NCBI GenBank assembly: GCA_029204225.1
Contig: CM055098.1
Coordinates: 56,122,537-56,186,536 of the forward strand
Length of the DNA stretch: 64,000 bases
Source of the DNA: Diphasiastrum complanatum
Taxonomy: Eukaryota; Streptophyta; Lycopodiopsida; Lycopodiales; Lycopodiaceae
Direction: 5' to 3'
In this document: one piece after another, positions 1 through 10,913 of the stretch
Layout: each line of letters opens with the position of its first letter
Numbering within the stretch: the first letter of the stretch is position 1
The notes under the pieces: model-generated
What the model was told of the DNA's origin: nothing
The model's database searches: none
The model's input: only the letters and a program-made list of their open reading frames with translations
Made by a program: the position numbers and the translations under genes

Positions 1-141
1 TTCAGATTTATCAATAAAGTGGGATTTTCCTCAAACTGACTCTGATTACCTTCTGGGTTTCAGTGTTCGGTAAAAGCGCCAGTTGTAAGGCCGCTTTCAA
101 AATTTTTAACTTGGCACATAGATGAGGGTCGTATCCCGGGA

Positions 142-640
142 CGCCAGCGGTATGCCGTCGGGACCATTCGGTCCGTGGCGCCAGCGGTATGCTGTCAGGA
201 CCATTTGGTCCAGGAACTGGTTGTTTCCATATCTGTCGCGGCTTGTGGTTCTGAGTGTTCCTTGCATGAACGTGAATGGGTTAAGCTCTTGGGGAACGGG
301 CTCTAACCTGTCGGCTGAGTTGGATGGCTTGCTTGGGTGGATGTTACCTGTTTATGGCTGTCCAGTCTGGCGTGGCGCCAGGTTGGCTTCCAGCGCTCAT
401 GACGAAGCTATCAGTTGGTTAAGTCTGATGTAAGTCAGACCGCTTGCTTGGAATGGATGTTACTCGTTTGTAACAAAGCTTCGAGTTGGTTAAGTTTGAT
501 GTATGTCGGGCGGCTTGCTTGGAGGGAAGTCACCCACGTCGGGACCCCCGATCTGGCATGGCGCCAGGTTGGATCTCAATGTTGGTTTGCGTAACTTCAA
601 GTTGGTTAAGTCTGACGAGTTGGCTGCTTGTATGTCAAGT
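142..640. repeat. Degenerate direct repeats at the window edge
   Basis: A 33-base unit beginning CGCCAGCGGTATGC occurs at 142-174 and again, with few changes, at 179-211. From about 400 the phrase GTTGGTTAAGT(C/T)TGA recurs near 416, 488 and 603, with GGCTTGCTTGGA-like segments between. Short open frames here come from this repeat and show no recognisable protein. The region is more GC-rich than most of the window. I see no gene or element border. Confidence 0.5.
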
Positions 641-720
641 GGGTTTGGATGGCAAGAGTTGAAGGCTGGGAAGCTAAGTCGTGGTTCCCGGCTCCCTTTG
701 GGATGCCTGCGCTACAGCTA

Positions 721-1565
721 GTTTTGGGAACATTTTCCCCTTGTAGATTCTACTCTCACTTTACTTGGAAGGGCTAAGATACTTTAATATTCAACTTGCA
801 GTGACTATGGATGAAATGGACTAACAGAGCTACTAAAGTGAGAGCTTGATGATTACAACACAAGAAGTTACAGCCCTAGCTAAAGAGAAGACAAGAACAT
901 GGATTCCAACTCAATCAACAAGCATACTTCTCCTAATACTAGGACAAATGATGTCAGGGAATGGAATCCGATGTGGATGGGTAGAAAAATTGGATCGAAA
1001 CAATCCTACTACTGCACGAAAGCGGTGGTCGACTGATTCCCTTGGTACATGCACTTCAACAATAGTAGACAAAACAAAGTTAAATTGTGCGGTTGTTTTC
1101 GGAAGCAGAAAGAGCAGACCCTCAGACAGAGCAGTAAGAGAGTCAGACAGAAAGAGAATAGAAAAGCATACAACTCTAACAAGAACTCTAAACGCAATAA
1201 AAGATAATGATTGATTCAGATTTACGTATGGAAATACACGTCAGATTGATTCTATGAGCCCAAGACAATAGCGAACGAAACCATGTGCTCAGGAGCTAAC
1301 TCCGCTCTGTAAAAGCTATGAGCTTATTATTGACAATCAGTCTAAAAGAAAAAATTGATGCATGAAAGCAACTACAGTTTGTCTATCTCTAATTCAACAG
1401 ATGTTGATTGGATTACAATAGTCATCTATATAAAATTTACAATTGTGCAGATGATTGTACACTGAGAAGGTGGCGTGGAGTCGTTGTGTCGTCTAGAGTA
1501 GAGGGCAAACCCACCCTTTAGACGGTAGCTCGAGATCGGGTGGCCAGTGAGCCGGTGCTGCTTCC
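721..1565. other. Unassigned stretch, no supported gene
   Basis: The only long frames here (846-1214 plus, 1009-1197 minus) have compositions typical of chance frames and no motif that I recognise. The sequence just before 1566 is GC-richer and may be the leader of the following proline-rich frame. Confidence 0.4.
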
Positions 1566-2825
1566 ATGGCTTTTCCTCGACCCCCTCCCACCTTTAACCC
1601 TTCCTCCTACTCTGCATTTAATTTTTCTGAAACATTCATTCCAACTTACCCAATTCTTCCATCTCCCCTCTCTTCATCACCTCCTAGCAAAATAATGGGC
1701 CCATCAAAAGGTCCAACTGACACTTACAAAGCCCGACGGGACGAGTTCCTCCAACAACTCCACTCCCCCGGTGCTGCGTATAACTTGTTGATTCTGCCTC
1801 CTCCTAAACCTATCACCCCCGCACCCCTCTCCCCAGATCATTCCATCCCCGACCTTCCAGAAACTAACATCGACATGGGGGGTGATGATGACTTTTTGGC
1901 AGACCAACTAGAAACGAGAAGGTTCTCGCCCAGACCAGACACGGGTGCAGCTGAGCCGTCGACAAGTGAGCGAGCAAAAGAGAAAGATACGGGCACCAAG
2001 GCCTTAGATGATTATCTGGCAAGGCCATCCCAACTACTCAGGACAACTCTCCCTACTAGGCCCAGTGGCAAACTGGTCGACACAAGGGAGTCAGAGAAAT
2101 TTGAGAGGAAATACCCTCCCAACATGAGGGGAGGCAAAGAAGACATTGATCAAAGCCAATACTCCACCAGGGCCGAGATCATTGCCACGCTACAACCGCA
2201 GCTAGAATGGCGGACTAAAGTCCAAGATAGCAGGCGGCTTCAAGAGTATTTGAAGGCACCGACATGGAAGCAAGTGGATCCTTTCTACATGCCACTCAAA
2301 CACAAAAACCCATGCCAGTGGAAAAGCCCCGAGTGGAGTTAGTAAACTGGCCAGTCATTCTGGGAATTTCAGAGAGAACCTCCCCGGATGATCTGAGGCT
2401 GCAGTTACTCGACTTCGGACATAAATACAAATCAAGTGCCGATTTTTGCATGTAGGAAAGTGCCGAGTATTGCAGATCCATGGCCTTCCTGATGCAACAA
2501 GATTGTTACTGGGATGGAGACCTAGAGCCTAATCAAAATCAACCCAAATGTCGCCCTCCAGTCGGAAGAAGACCATGAAATGATGGCCAAGCTATACTAC
2601 AGAGCGGCCTTCATGTCGTCACGCTATGTGACCATGGTGGAAGACTGGCAGGAAATGGACTTCGTAGAAAAGATAAGAGAATATATGGGGCCCCTCAATT
2701 TCGGAAGTAAGCTCCGCTTCCAAGTTTTTGAAGCCCTGGGTCGGAAGATGAGCGAGCGAAAGCAAACGGCACGACGACGAGGCGAGCAAAATTCACAAGA
2801 AGTGCTCAAGAGGGCTTGTATGTAG
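1566..2825 (+). pseudogene. Unrecognised proline-rich gag-like coding remnant
   Basis: A 258-codon frame (1566-2342) starts at ATG. It encodes a Pro/Ser-rich N-terminus, an acidic middle (about residues 100-130) and a charged C-terminal half. Coding appearance continues in another frame at 2264-2455 and then in the original frame at 2580-2825, which ends in a basic segment rich in Arg and Lys. The overlap of frames near 2264-2342 suggests a frameshift. I do not recognise the family. A structural protein of a decayed retroelement is possible because retroelement-like sequence follows, but no zinc knuckle or protease motif is visible. Confidence 0.35.
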
Positions 2826-4050
2826 CGACCAATTGGGAGACTTCCAATTTTGATGAATAAATTTTGCAGATAATAAGCACCTGGCTTTACGGAAGTGAAC
2901 GAAAATCCATGCTTTTCCAAGTGCCAAGCGGAAGACATCACCGGTGTTGTAGTGGGTCCTACAACAGATTAGGGGTGGATAATGTTAGTAGATTCTAGAG
3001 AATCTCCAAGTGCCAAGCCAAGCTGAAGACACAAGTTATCTCTCACCCATGACCGAGGAGGTCTCAGAAGGAAGAGAGCAGAAGAAGCTGAGAGCCAAGG
3101 AAGTACTAGCTAGGAAGACAGTGAGTTATGTATGTGAGCCTACATGGTGTATCCCAAAGAAGGAAGGGCCATGTAGGAGCTAGTAATATTTCCTAGGCAT
3201 TGTAAATAAAGGTAGACCCCCCTTAGATTAGTTAGAGTGAGCCACTTTTTGATGGTGAACTTTAGTAGAAGGGTAAATTCCACATGTAATGAATGTATTG
3301 TCAAGTTCTCTTGAGCTAATAAAGAGGATCCTCCACGAGTTCTTGATGATAGCTAAGCTCCTTGTTCATGGCAATGTTCTTGAGTGAGATTTCTATGAGC
3401 ATGCTTGATTCCTTTGCATTGTGGATTAACTAGGTTCTCGTTTCTTGTTTCTTGTTTAGTTGTGGATTAGGATTCAGTTCTTGTTTGTGGAATAAGGTAG
3501 TAATCAGCATTCAAGTAAACTAGATAGGCTAGTTTTTTGTTCCAGTAGTTAATCTTGTTCTTGATTGTTTTCTAAACTAGTAGATAGTGGTAGGATTGCT
3601 CCCTGTACCAGAACGCTGATCCTCTTGAGCTGTAGATGGTTACATGGCTATTTTTTTGCATGTAGCTGAGTATCGGAATCGTGTCTCCCATTGACAGGCT
3701 AGGAAATACATGTTGAAATCTGAGTAACCCATCCATGTGTTGACCGTTCTAACAAGAAGAATCGTGAGAACCATAAAGAACGGTAAAGAAGAAGATGAAA
3801 CCAAGAGATAATTTTGTGTTCACAGATTCAGAGGGAATCAGTGAACAAATTTAAATCTCCTCTGTTAGGAAATATTTCAATCGGTGGTCCATGTAAGTAT
3901 TTTACATGAAAGTGATATTACTAGCTTGAGTTGTGTGTAACCTAGTTGAGAAATTTATTGCTTAGTGTACTTTTCAAACTTGAGTCATACTTCGGAACAA
4001 AGATTAACGATTGGAAATTGGTTTATCTCTGAGTACTTGTTTGATATGAA
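2826..4050. other. Non-coding stretch, possible LTR or UTR remnant
   Basis: No frame longer than about 60 codons is supported. A purine-rich run (TTAGGGGTGGA) near 2967 is followed by sequence with AATAAA-like signals near 3208 and 3319. That arrangement would fit a polypurine tract followed by an LTR or a 3' UTR of the unit ending at 2825. No second copy of this sequence occurs in the window, so the LTR reading cannot be confirmed. Confidence 0.25.
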
Positions 4051-4057
4051 AGTCAAA

Positions 4058-5634
4058 CTAAGGATAATGATTTCCTAGATTAATATTGAAAGTTAAAGGA
4101 TACTCTCTCCCTCCATCTGTGCGTAGAGCCTTGATGTTCCTCTGGGTCTGGTTTTTGCAGACACCTTGAAATGCTTGAAGGACTTGAATGCTTCTGATTT
4201 GTTCTTCATATAGTAGGTTGCAATCCTTCGAGAGGAGTCGTCGATGAAGGTTAGAAAATAGAGAGCTCCCCCTATGGAAGCAGTCTGCATCAAGCCACAA
4301 ATGTCGCAGTTGATTCAGAAGTGGCTATGTGAAGAGCTTGACTGTTAGAAGAATAACAATGGCTGAGTTTGTAAAGATAGCCGCTTCTTCTTCTGTAGGC
4401 TAGAACCTTCCGGGATTTGTCAAGCATTGTGCAGTTTTCTGTATCGAATTCGACCCTCTGGCCTAAATTGGTGATTCTGAGAGCAGATTCTTGTTCGGAT
4501 TTGGGACGTGGAGAACATTGGACAACAACTTGACCTCACCTCTCTTGAACTCAACTCTGATTGTTCCTTCACCTTCGATTGAATGTGATGAGTTGTCTCC
4601 AAGTTGCACAACTTGAGAGTGGGTGAATGACTTGTAGTCTTTGAACCAGTCGCGATGGTGAGTCATGTGTTGAGTTGCTCTGGAGTCTAGATACCATGAA
4701 TCGATATCCTGTTGTTCTCCGACTTTGGTCATGAAAGCTACTTCATCTTCTTCTTGTTGTTGCTGATTTGAGTGACTGGCTGTAACACTATGTGCTTATT
4801 GTTGGAACTGCTTCTTCTTTTCGTTGTTGTACTTCAAAGTTCGACAGTCCTTGATTTTGTGGCCAGTCCTCTTATAGTATCTGCAGAATAATTTTTGCAT
4901 AGGTTGGAAAGATGAAGAGCTTGAATTCGATCTTGTACCGAAATTTGGTCCAGACTGCATATTGCTCTTCTTGTCAGTATAGCCTGACTTTGTAGATCTC
5001 TTGGATCTTAACTTCTGATTTTTTGAATACAAAACTTGAGGATCCGATGCTGAGCCCGAGGAGGATGCTGATTTTCTGATCTCCTCTTGTCAGCGAAATT
5101 GCTCTTGATAGAGTGAGGTGCTCTTGGGTAAATATTGCCATTACCCAATTTCGTAGGCTTCAAGTAGACTCGATAATAGAGTATGAGTGCATCAGAATCT
5201 TCTATGACTGAGCTAGTTGCAGTGATCTGCTCCATAAGATTTTTAAAAGTGTTGAGATGACTCGAAACACTATCTTCTTCAGACATTCTAAGGTTGAAGA
5301 ATTTCTTCCTCAGATGGAGCTTGGATGTAACGTCTCTAATGTGACAGTCGTAGAGAGTTGCTAGGATGTCCCATGCATCCTTAGTGGTTTGAGCAGCACG
5401 TATGTGGCTGATCTGAGTGTCCTTGATATTGAGGGTGATCATGGAAAATGCTTTGCCATCTCTCAGTCTCCACTTGGTGATGATGGTTGCATCACCTTCT
5501 GGTTTGAGCTCTGTGCCATCAACAACGTCCCACAATTCTTTGGCTAGAAGTATAACCTTCATCTTGAATTTCCAGAGATGGTAGTTATCTCCATCGATTT
5601 TGTCAATGAGAGATGAACTGGATGATGGATCCAT
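4058..5634 (-). pseudogene. Copia element C: broken gag-protease-integrase
   Basis: Read on the minus strand from an ATG at 5634, this is a Ty1/copia polyprotein in pieces. 5634-5140 gives a Gag domain with the usual NYHLWKFKM start and an RDVTSKLHLRKKF segment. 5032-4796 gives a zinc knuckle in which the second cysteine is tyrosine (CRYYKRTGHKIKDC). 4732-4463 gives a protease whose DSGA site reads DSRA. 4300-4058 gives integrase fragments (TFIDDSSR, LRTDGGREY) in overlapping frames. Reverse transcriptase and RNase H are missing, so the element is truncated near 4050. It lies downstream of its own LTR at 5779 and is certainly inactive. The same Gag type recurs at 63.7 kb. Confidence 0.85.
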
Positions 5635-5766
5635 TCTGGTTGGACTAGATCGTTGGTAAAAACAACGATTGTCTGAATACTGTTGGTTGCGCGTTTGTTA
5701 GAATGACGACTTGATAAAAAACAAGACTGATAATCCGCAGTAGAAATGCAAATTATTGAAATGCTT

Positions 5767-5778
5767 GCTTTGATACCA
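5767..5778 (-). other. Primer-binding site of element C
   Basis: The minus strand reads TGGTATCAAAGC directly after the LTR, complementary to the 3' end of plant initiator-methionine tRNA except for one base. This fixes the orientation of element C and the inner edge of its 5' LTR. Confidence 0.75.
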
Positions 5779-6024
5779 TGTCATAAAACGGTGGTCGTGA
5801 GCAGTAGAAATATTCAACAGTTAGCAGTAGAAATATTCAAGTAGAAGAATTCATATAGTTTGCGCAAATGAACGACGCAGTAGTGAGACAAAAATTGCAC
5901 TCTGATAAATATCAATAGTGAGTACAATGGCTTGAAGTAATAACTTCAACTTGCTAGCATGATAACGTTGGCTACAGATAACTCTGATTGAAAGAGAAAT
6001 TCCAATTAACACTTACATAGCTTG
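5779..6024 (-). repeat. 5' LTR of element C, inner part
   Basis: On the plus strand the LTR begins TGTCATAAAA directly beside the primer site. It is interrupted at 6024 by element A and resumes at 16472-16504, ending TGTTGACA, so its ends are TGTCA and TGACA. Total length is about 279 bases. The matching 3' LTR is absent. Confidence 0.65.
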
Positions 6025-6726
6025 TGTGAAGAATTGCCAAAAATTGGCAAATCTAGCTTGATCAAAAACCATGTAGAATAGTGTAAATTGTGTACACAAG
6101 TGGGTCCCGCACATGTGAGGCCATGATGCCACATGGGAAACCCATCCTAATGTAGGTTAGGTCAAGTCAAGAGAGTTGGTCATGTCTATTTGGTGGTCAT
6201 CCCTACTTTATAGGACCTACACCTAAGTTTAAGGTGAAAAATTTGACCAACTAGCTACCTACCAAGCATAACTCTAGGAAATAGACTAGGGTTTCATTTT
6301 AGGTCAAGGAGAGTGAGTTAACTTCCTTATTACATGCTGGAAATCCACCTAACTTCAAGAAGGAAGTCGAATTTGCTATGTATTCCCTCTCTCCATAGTG
6401 AGAAGATAGAAAATTTTTGGAGCTCATTGGCAATCTCAAGCTAGTTCACTATGTACATTGAGTTTTTGTGATCCAAATGAAACCAAATCAATTTCTACTT
6501 GTTTCTTAGGTTGAAGGACGTACTACAGCCTGTAGTACACACGTGTGGGCTCGTATTTCAATGTTTATCAATGCTTTTGATTGTTAATGCTTGTTGTTTG
6601 TCAAATTGCCAATCTAGATCAACTTTTTTGTGTCTAGTTTTTTGATAGATTGTTAAGCAAGCATCCAATCACTCTTGTGGATCTTTTGTAGATCCATTTA
6701 TGGTCCTAAAGTACAGTACTTTCACA
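6025..6726 (+). repeat. 5' LTR of element A
   Basis: Starts TGTGAAGAATTG and ends TTTCACA, directly before the primer site, so the ends are mutually inverted (TGTGAA/TTCACA). It contains a perfect palindrome GTACTACAGCCTGTAGTAC at 6520-6538, overlapping a G-box palindrome CACACGTGTG at 6538-6547. These are plausible promoter sites; no convincing TATA box was seen. Confidence 0.88.
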
Positions 6727-6739
6727 TGGTATCAGAGCC
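6727..6739 (+). other. Primer-binding site of element A
   Basis: TGGTATCAGAGCC directly abuts the 5' LTR and is complementary to the 3' end of initiator-methionine tRNA, the usual copia primer. Confidence 0.88.
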
Positions 6740-7533
6740 AAGTACAAGAGCATAAGCCATTGATCTAATGCAAATCCATTTTTAGCAAGTTTTGGTGCTA
6801 AAAGCTAGTATTGAGAGGGCAAGCTAGAATCTTGATTTTGGTGAGGAGATTTGATCCCAAACTTGGTAGGGGTCCAAATCCGTACTGTCCACATGTGTGG
6901 GCACCTCTGAACCTGCACTTAATGCATGGTATTCATTTGATCCAAAAAAATTCAATTTGTGAGCTATTGGTGTAATTTTTGGTGGAGATCCTAGGATAAT
7001 CTACCAAGATCATTTGCCATTGATTAGATTTGAATTTGTTTCATGAAATCTAATTAATCTAGGCTGAGTTCAAGTCCTATTAAGGTTAAAAACAGGTCTT
7101 GAAAGTACACCAAGAAGGAAGAAAGAGATTAAGTCATTTTTTTGTCCAAAAATAGCCAAAATTGGCAAGATTTGAGATTGTAAGTAGATTTCACATCATC
7201 TTATCTTCATTCCAACTTTGTGAGGGAGTGCTAGAACTGAGATTATAAGTCCATTTGTTGGATTAGAAATCTAATTTGAGTGAAAAACTACAAGAGAGAG
7301 ACCTTAGTGAGTTTCTAGAGACAATCAAATCCATTTCTTGGCAAGATTTGTTTGAAAGTAGTTTTCACTTCATCTTATCTTCATTCCAGCTTTGTGAGGG
7401 AGTGATAGAACTGTGATTATAAGTCCATTTGTTGGATTAGAAATCAAATTTGAGTGAAACACTACAAGTGTGAGACCTTTGTGAGTTTCAAGTCAATTAA
7501 ATCTATTTCTTGTTTGTAGAAGTCACTAGTAAG
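6740..7533 (+). other. Untranslated leader of element A
   Basis: About 800 bases without a long frame. It contains an imperfect direct duplication of roughly 170 bases: segments starting GAGATTGTAAGTAG near 7170 and GAAAGTAGTTTTCAC near 7350 both continue into 'ATCTTATCTTCATTCCA' and the same following text. The leader also repeats CACATGTGTGGG near 6890, close to the LTR G-box sequence. A packaging or dimerisation role is conceivable but not shown. Confidence 0.5.
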
Positions 7534-9690
7534 ATGGGATCTGCTGGAGCATACCTTCTAGAAGCTAGTGAGAGGTTGAATTCTACAAATTATGCTATTT
7601 GGAAGGTTAGAATGGAGTCACTATTGGTGCTCCAAGACCTTTATGAGTTCTTGATTGAAGATGAAGATGAACCTCTAGGTGCACAGGAGTTAGCTAGATA
7701 CAAGAAGAGATCTAGGCTTGCACTTCATTGTGTGAAGATGAATGTGAGCAATGATTTGTTGAGAGAAGTACCAGCTTGTACTAATGCTAAAGAGGCTTGG
7801 GAGTCTTTAAAATCAATCTATGAGTCTAGCAACACTTCTAGAGTTCTTATGCTTAGAAATCAAATTTTGCAAAGCATGAGGAGAAGTGAGGAGAGTGCAC
7901 ATGATTATGTACTTAGAATCAAGTCTCTAAATAGGGAGTTGGCTTTCATTGGAGAGAAGATTCATGATGGAGAGCTTGTACAAATTGTCCTTAATGGTCT
8001 AGGAGATGACTTTGCAAATTTGGTCCAAAGTTTTGCCATCCAAGACACTTTGCCAACTATAGAAAAACTTCACAGTGTATTAGTGGCTGAAGAGTGTAGG
8101 ATGCTCCATGAAAAATCTAGGATGAGTTCCTTGTCTTTGCAGGATGGTGATGAGAAAGCCAATTTCTCAGTCAAGGGCAAAAAGAAGATCAATGGAAAGA
8201 AGAAGCATCCAAAGGAGGCCAAAGAAGAGGATGATGCATCAAGCTCAAAGGACAAGTCAAAGCAAAATTGCTTCTTTTGTGGAAGGAAGGGGCATTATGC
8301 ATCTGAATGCTACAAGAGGCTAAGAGCACAAGTGGAGGAGGACAAACAGGGAAACCTTGCAAAGGAGGAGGATGATGATGAAGTAGATGTATTCTTGATG
8401 GCATCTACATCCTCACCAACAAGCAATAGCAATTCAAGAGACAATTGGTGGATTGACAGTGGGGCTAGCTCCCACGTGTCTTGTGAAAAGGACTTTTTCT
8501 CAACCTTACACTCATTCAATGATGCTAAAAAGTTTGTCTTTACTGCAAATGATGAAGAGTGTAGGATAGATGGTGTTGGCACCATCTCTTTGTGTCTAGA
8601 ATCCTCAAAATGCATGGATCTAGGAAATGTCCTTTATGTACCATCAATCACCAAGAATATGCTTAGTGTTGGTCTACTCTTAGAAAATGGTTTGGATGTC
8701 CACTTTAAGCATGGTGTTTGCTTCATCTTGAAGAATGATGTTTGCATTACAAATGGATTTAAACATGGAAGATTGTTTAAGTTGGAAGCTAGTGTTGCTT
8801 TTGAAAGAATGAGCTTGGCGAAGGAGGAGATCACTCAAGAGGAGATCTTGGAAAAGTGTGATCTTGCTTGCATTGAGGAGGAGCATCAAAAGGAGGAAGA
8901 TCTTGAGGATCAGCCTCAAAGCATGAGAGTTCCAAGGGAGTCCTCAATGACAATGGCCGAGTCATCAAATTGCATGCAAATTGTCCATTCAAGTGTGCAT
9001 CTTGCAAGGGTGGTGAGCATTGGAGAGTCTACTATCTTTGAATACTTTTTGGAAAGTATTAGTAGACATGAGGTGACTTGTTTCTTACCTTTAAGATCCA
9101 TGGTGTTTATTACTTTGTATGACAAGACAATGAAATGGGATGCTTTGAAATCTACATTTGTTGTTGATAAAGCAATTTCATTGGATAACTATTTTTGTAA
9201 TAGTTTGAATAGAGTCATAAAAGATGAAACATCATTTGCTTTGGAAATCTTTGTGTCCACATGCTTTGTGCATGATCATTCCAATGTAAGGACCAAAGAT
9301 TATCCTATTTCAATGATAGGAATAATGGTAGTGTTTTGTTCTTCAAGTAGAGATTGTAGAATCTACTTGTTTTCAGCGAAAGAATTTGTCAATGGTGGAA
9401 ATGTGATCTTTCAAGAGTGGAAGATTTGTAAACTTGAAGAAGCACCTTTGGATCAACACCTTATTCAATTCATTGATGGTTTGGAGTCAAGTCAAGTGGA
9501 GGAGCAAGCTCAAGACCCGAGGACTCCAAGAAGAACCTTGAGTATCAAGATGGAGCCATCTAGGCTCAATCAAATGGATCAAGCAAGACAAGTTGTCTTT
9601 GGCAACATTATTTATGCACTTAATATTTTAATTGATGTATCTTCAAGTGCACAAAATGACTTGGAATCCATGGCTTGGCATGATGTTTAG
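7534..9690 (+). CDS. Gag-protease polyprotein of element A, enzymes deleted
   Basis: The ATG at 7534 is chosen because the following MGSAGAYLLE matches the start of element B's polyprotein; upstream in-frame codons lack ATG. Residues 10-190 form a copia Gag (UBN2-like) domain, C246-X2-C249-X4-H254-X4-C259 a zinc knuckle, and D308-S309-G310 a protease active site. After about residue 415 the sequence departs from copia integrase. A roughly 220-residue unrecognised segment keeps the frame open, then come remnants of the integrase C-terminus (CRIYLFSAKEF) and of the pre-RT linker (PRTPRRTL, KMEPSRLN). No DDE or YVDD motif is present. Likely role: capsid and nucleocapsid packaging of its own RNA, with enzymes supplied in trans. 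Confidence 0.85.
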   Translation: MGSAGAYLLEASERLNSTNYAIWKVRMESLLVLQDLYEFLIEDEDEPLGAQELARYKKRSRLALHCVKMNVSNDLLREVPACTNAKEAWESLKSIYESSNTSRVLMLRNQILQSMRRSEESAHDYVLRIKSLNRELAFIGEKIHDGELVQIVLNGLGDDFANLVQSFAIQDTLPTIEKLHSVLVAEECRMLHEKSRMSSLSLQDGDEKANFSVKGKKKINGKKKHPKEAKEEDDASSSKDKSKQNCFFCGRKGHYASECYKRLRAQVEEDKQGNLAKEEDDDEVDVFLMASTSSPTSNSNSRDNWWIDSGASSHVSCEKDFFSTLHSFNDAKKFVFTANDEECRIDGVGTISLCLESSKCMDLGNVLYVPSITKNMLSVGLLLENGLDVHFKHGVCFILKNDVCITNGFKHGRLFKLEASVAFERMSLAKEEITQEEILEKCDLACIEEEHQKEEDLEDQPQSMRVPRESSMTMAESSNCMQIVHSSVHLARVVSIGESTIFEYFLESISRHEVTCFLPLRSMVFITLYDKTMKWDALKSTFVVDKAISLDNYFCNSLNRVIKDETSFALEIFVSTCFVHDHSNVRTKDYPISMIGIMVVFCSSSRDCRIYLFSAKEFVNGGNVIFQEWKICKLEEAPLDQHLIQFIDGLESSQVEEQAQDPRTPRRTLSIKMEPSRLNQMDQARQVVFGNIIYALNILIDVSSSAQNDLESMAWHDV

Positions 9691-9888
9691 TTTTGAAGTG
9701 TGCTACATGTATATAGACACATTTATGGAACATCTTGTAAGGGATCCTCTAAGAGGTGGTGAAAGATCTTTCATGGACATCATTCTCTATTGGAGTCTTA
9801 AAAGTTCCTTCTTTGTAGCTGGATTTTTTAGACACTTCTAAAAGCTTTCATTGATCTATCAAGAGAGTTGTAAATAGATCAAGCTAAA
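9691..9888 (+). pseudogene. Remnant of the RT/RNase H linker in element A
   Basis: Downstream of the stop, sequence around 9704-9830 still reads like the RT to RNase H region of element B: YIDTFMEHLV, GGERSFMDIILYWSL against IDTPMESHV, GNERSFEDITLYRKL. This shows that A descends from a full copia that lost most of integrase and RT. Confidence 0.7.
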
Positions 9889-9900
9889 TTTGAGGAGGAG
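9889..9900 (+). other. Polypurine tract of element A
   Basis: TTTGAGGAGGAG immediately precedes the 3' LTR start TGTGAAG, the expected plus-strand primer. Confidence 0.8.
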
Positions 9901-10248
9901 TGTGAAGAATTGCCAAAAATTGGCAAATCTAGCTTGATCAAAAACCATGTAGAATAGTGTAAATTGTGTACACAAGTGGGTCCCGCACATGTGAGGCCAT
10001 GATGCCACATGGGAAACCCATCCTAATGTAGGTTAGGTCAAGTCAAGAGAGTTGGTCATGTCTATTTGGTGGTCATCCCTACTTTATAGGACCTACACCT
10101 AAGTTTAAGGTGAAAATTTGACCAACTAGCTATCTACCAAGCATAACTCTAGGAAATAGACTAGGGTTTCATTTTAGGTCAAGGAGAGTGAGTTAACTTC
10201 CTTATTACATGCTGGAAATCCACCTAACTTCAAGAAGGAAGTCGAATT
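9901..10248 (+). repeat. 3' LTR of element A, first half
   Basis: Matches 6025-6371 with only two visible differences (one missing A, one C to T). Its last five bases, GAATT (10244-10248), are the left copy of the target duplication made by element B. Confidence 0.9.
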
Positions 10249-10901
10249 TGTGAAAAATTGTCAACTAGTAGTATTTTCCTAACTTGAGATTTTGTAGGCC
10301 TATGGCCAAATAAAAGTTAGAGATAGGTTCATACATGTATGTAGAGGCCCAAAGTATGTGTACACTACTTTTGAGGTCACATTAATTAGAGGAGGTCGAG
10401 TGTGGAGCTCTTCTATTGGCTCATAATTTGGTGCATTCCTATTTGACCAAATTTCTAGGTATATGGGTGAATCCTATTGGACCCCAATTTTAGCCTATCA
10501 TAAGACAAGTGGCCAAGAGGCACTATGGCTGCTATAAATAGCCATCTCCACGAGTATGTACACATCTCATTTTCATTCTATTGAATGAATGTTATGCTCT
10601 TTGAAGGTCCATCTTCTTCTCTCTCACTTTTTTGTTCATATCTTGCATTCTAGCCACTAGAATTGTGATTTCTTTGTTGCTATGGCTTCACACGTGTGAA
10701 ATGCAGGTTGTAGGCTCTGAAGTACGGACAGGGACAGCAAGTTTCTGTTTGTGGAAGCTTATGATCAGATTTTGATGTTTAGTTGATGTTTAGTATGCTT
10801 AACATCACAATTTCTATCATTTTTTCAATCTAGATGTGCATAACTTCCATGGCCAAGATCTTTATGAAACTTTAGCATCTTTTGGATCTGAGTTTTTCAC
10901 A
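10249..10901 (+). repeat. 5' LTR of element B
   Basis: Begins TGTGAAAAATTG and ends TTTTTCACA, giving inverted ends TGTGAAA/TTTCACA like those of A. It carries a TATA box at 10533-10540 and a 14-base palindrome TTCACACGTGTGAA at 10687-10700 with a G-box core. Confidence 0.95.
10533..10540 (+). promoter_or_regulatory. TATA box of element B LTR
   Basis: TATAAATA in a GC-balanced context (GGCTGCTATAAATAGCC), about 370 bases before the LTR end. The same box lies at 15741-15748 in the 3' LTR. The U3/R border would be expected about 30 bases downstream. Confidence 0.7.
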
Positions 10902-10913
10902 TGGTATCAGAGC
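10902..10913 (+). other. Primer-binding site of element B
   Basis: TGGTATCAGAGC directly follows the LTR and matches the initiator-methionine tRNA 3' end. Confidence 0.92.

Noticed and set aside
8070-9125. Minus-strand frames inside element A
   Set aside because: Antisense shadows of the gag-protease frame.
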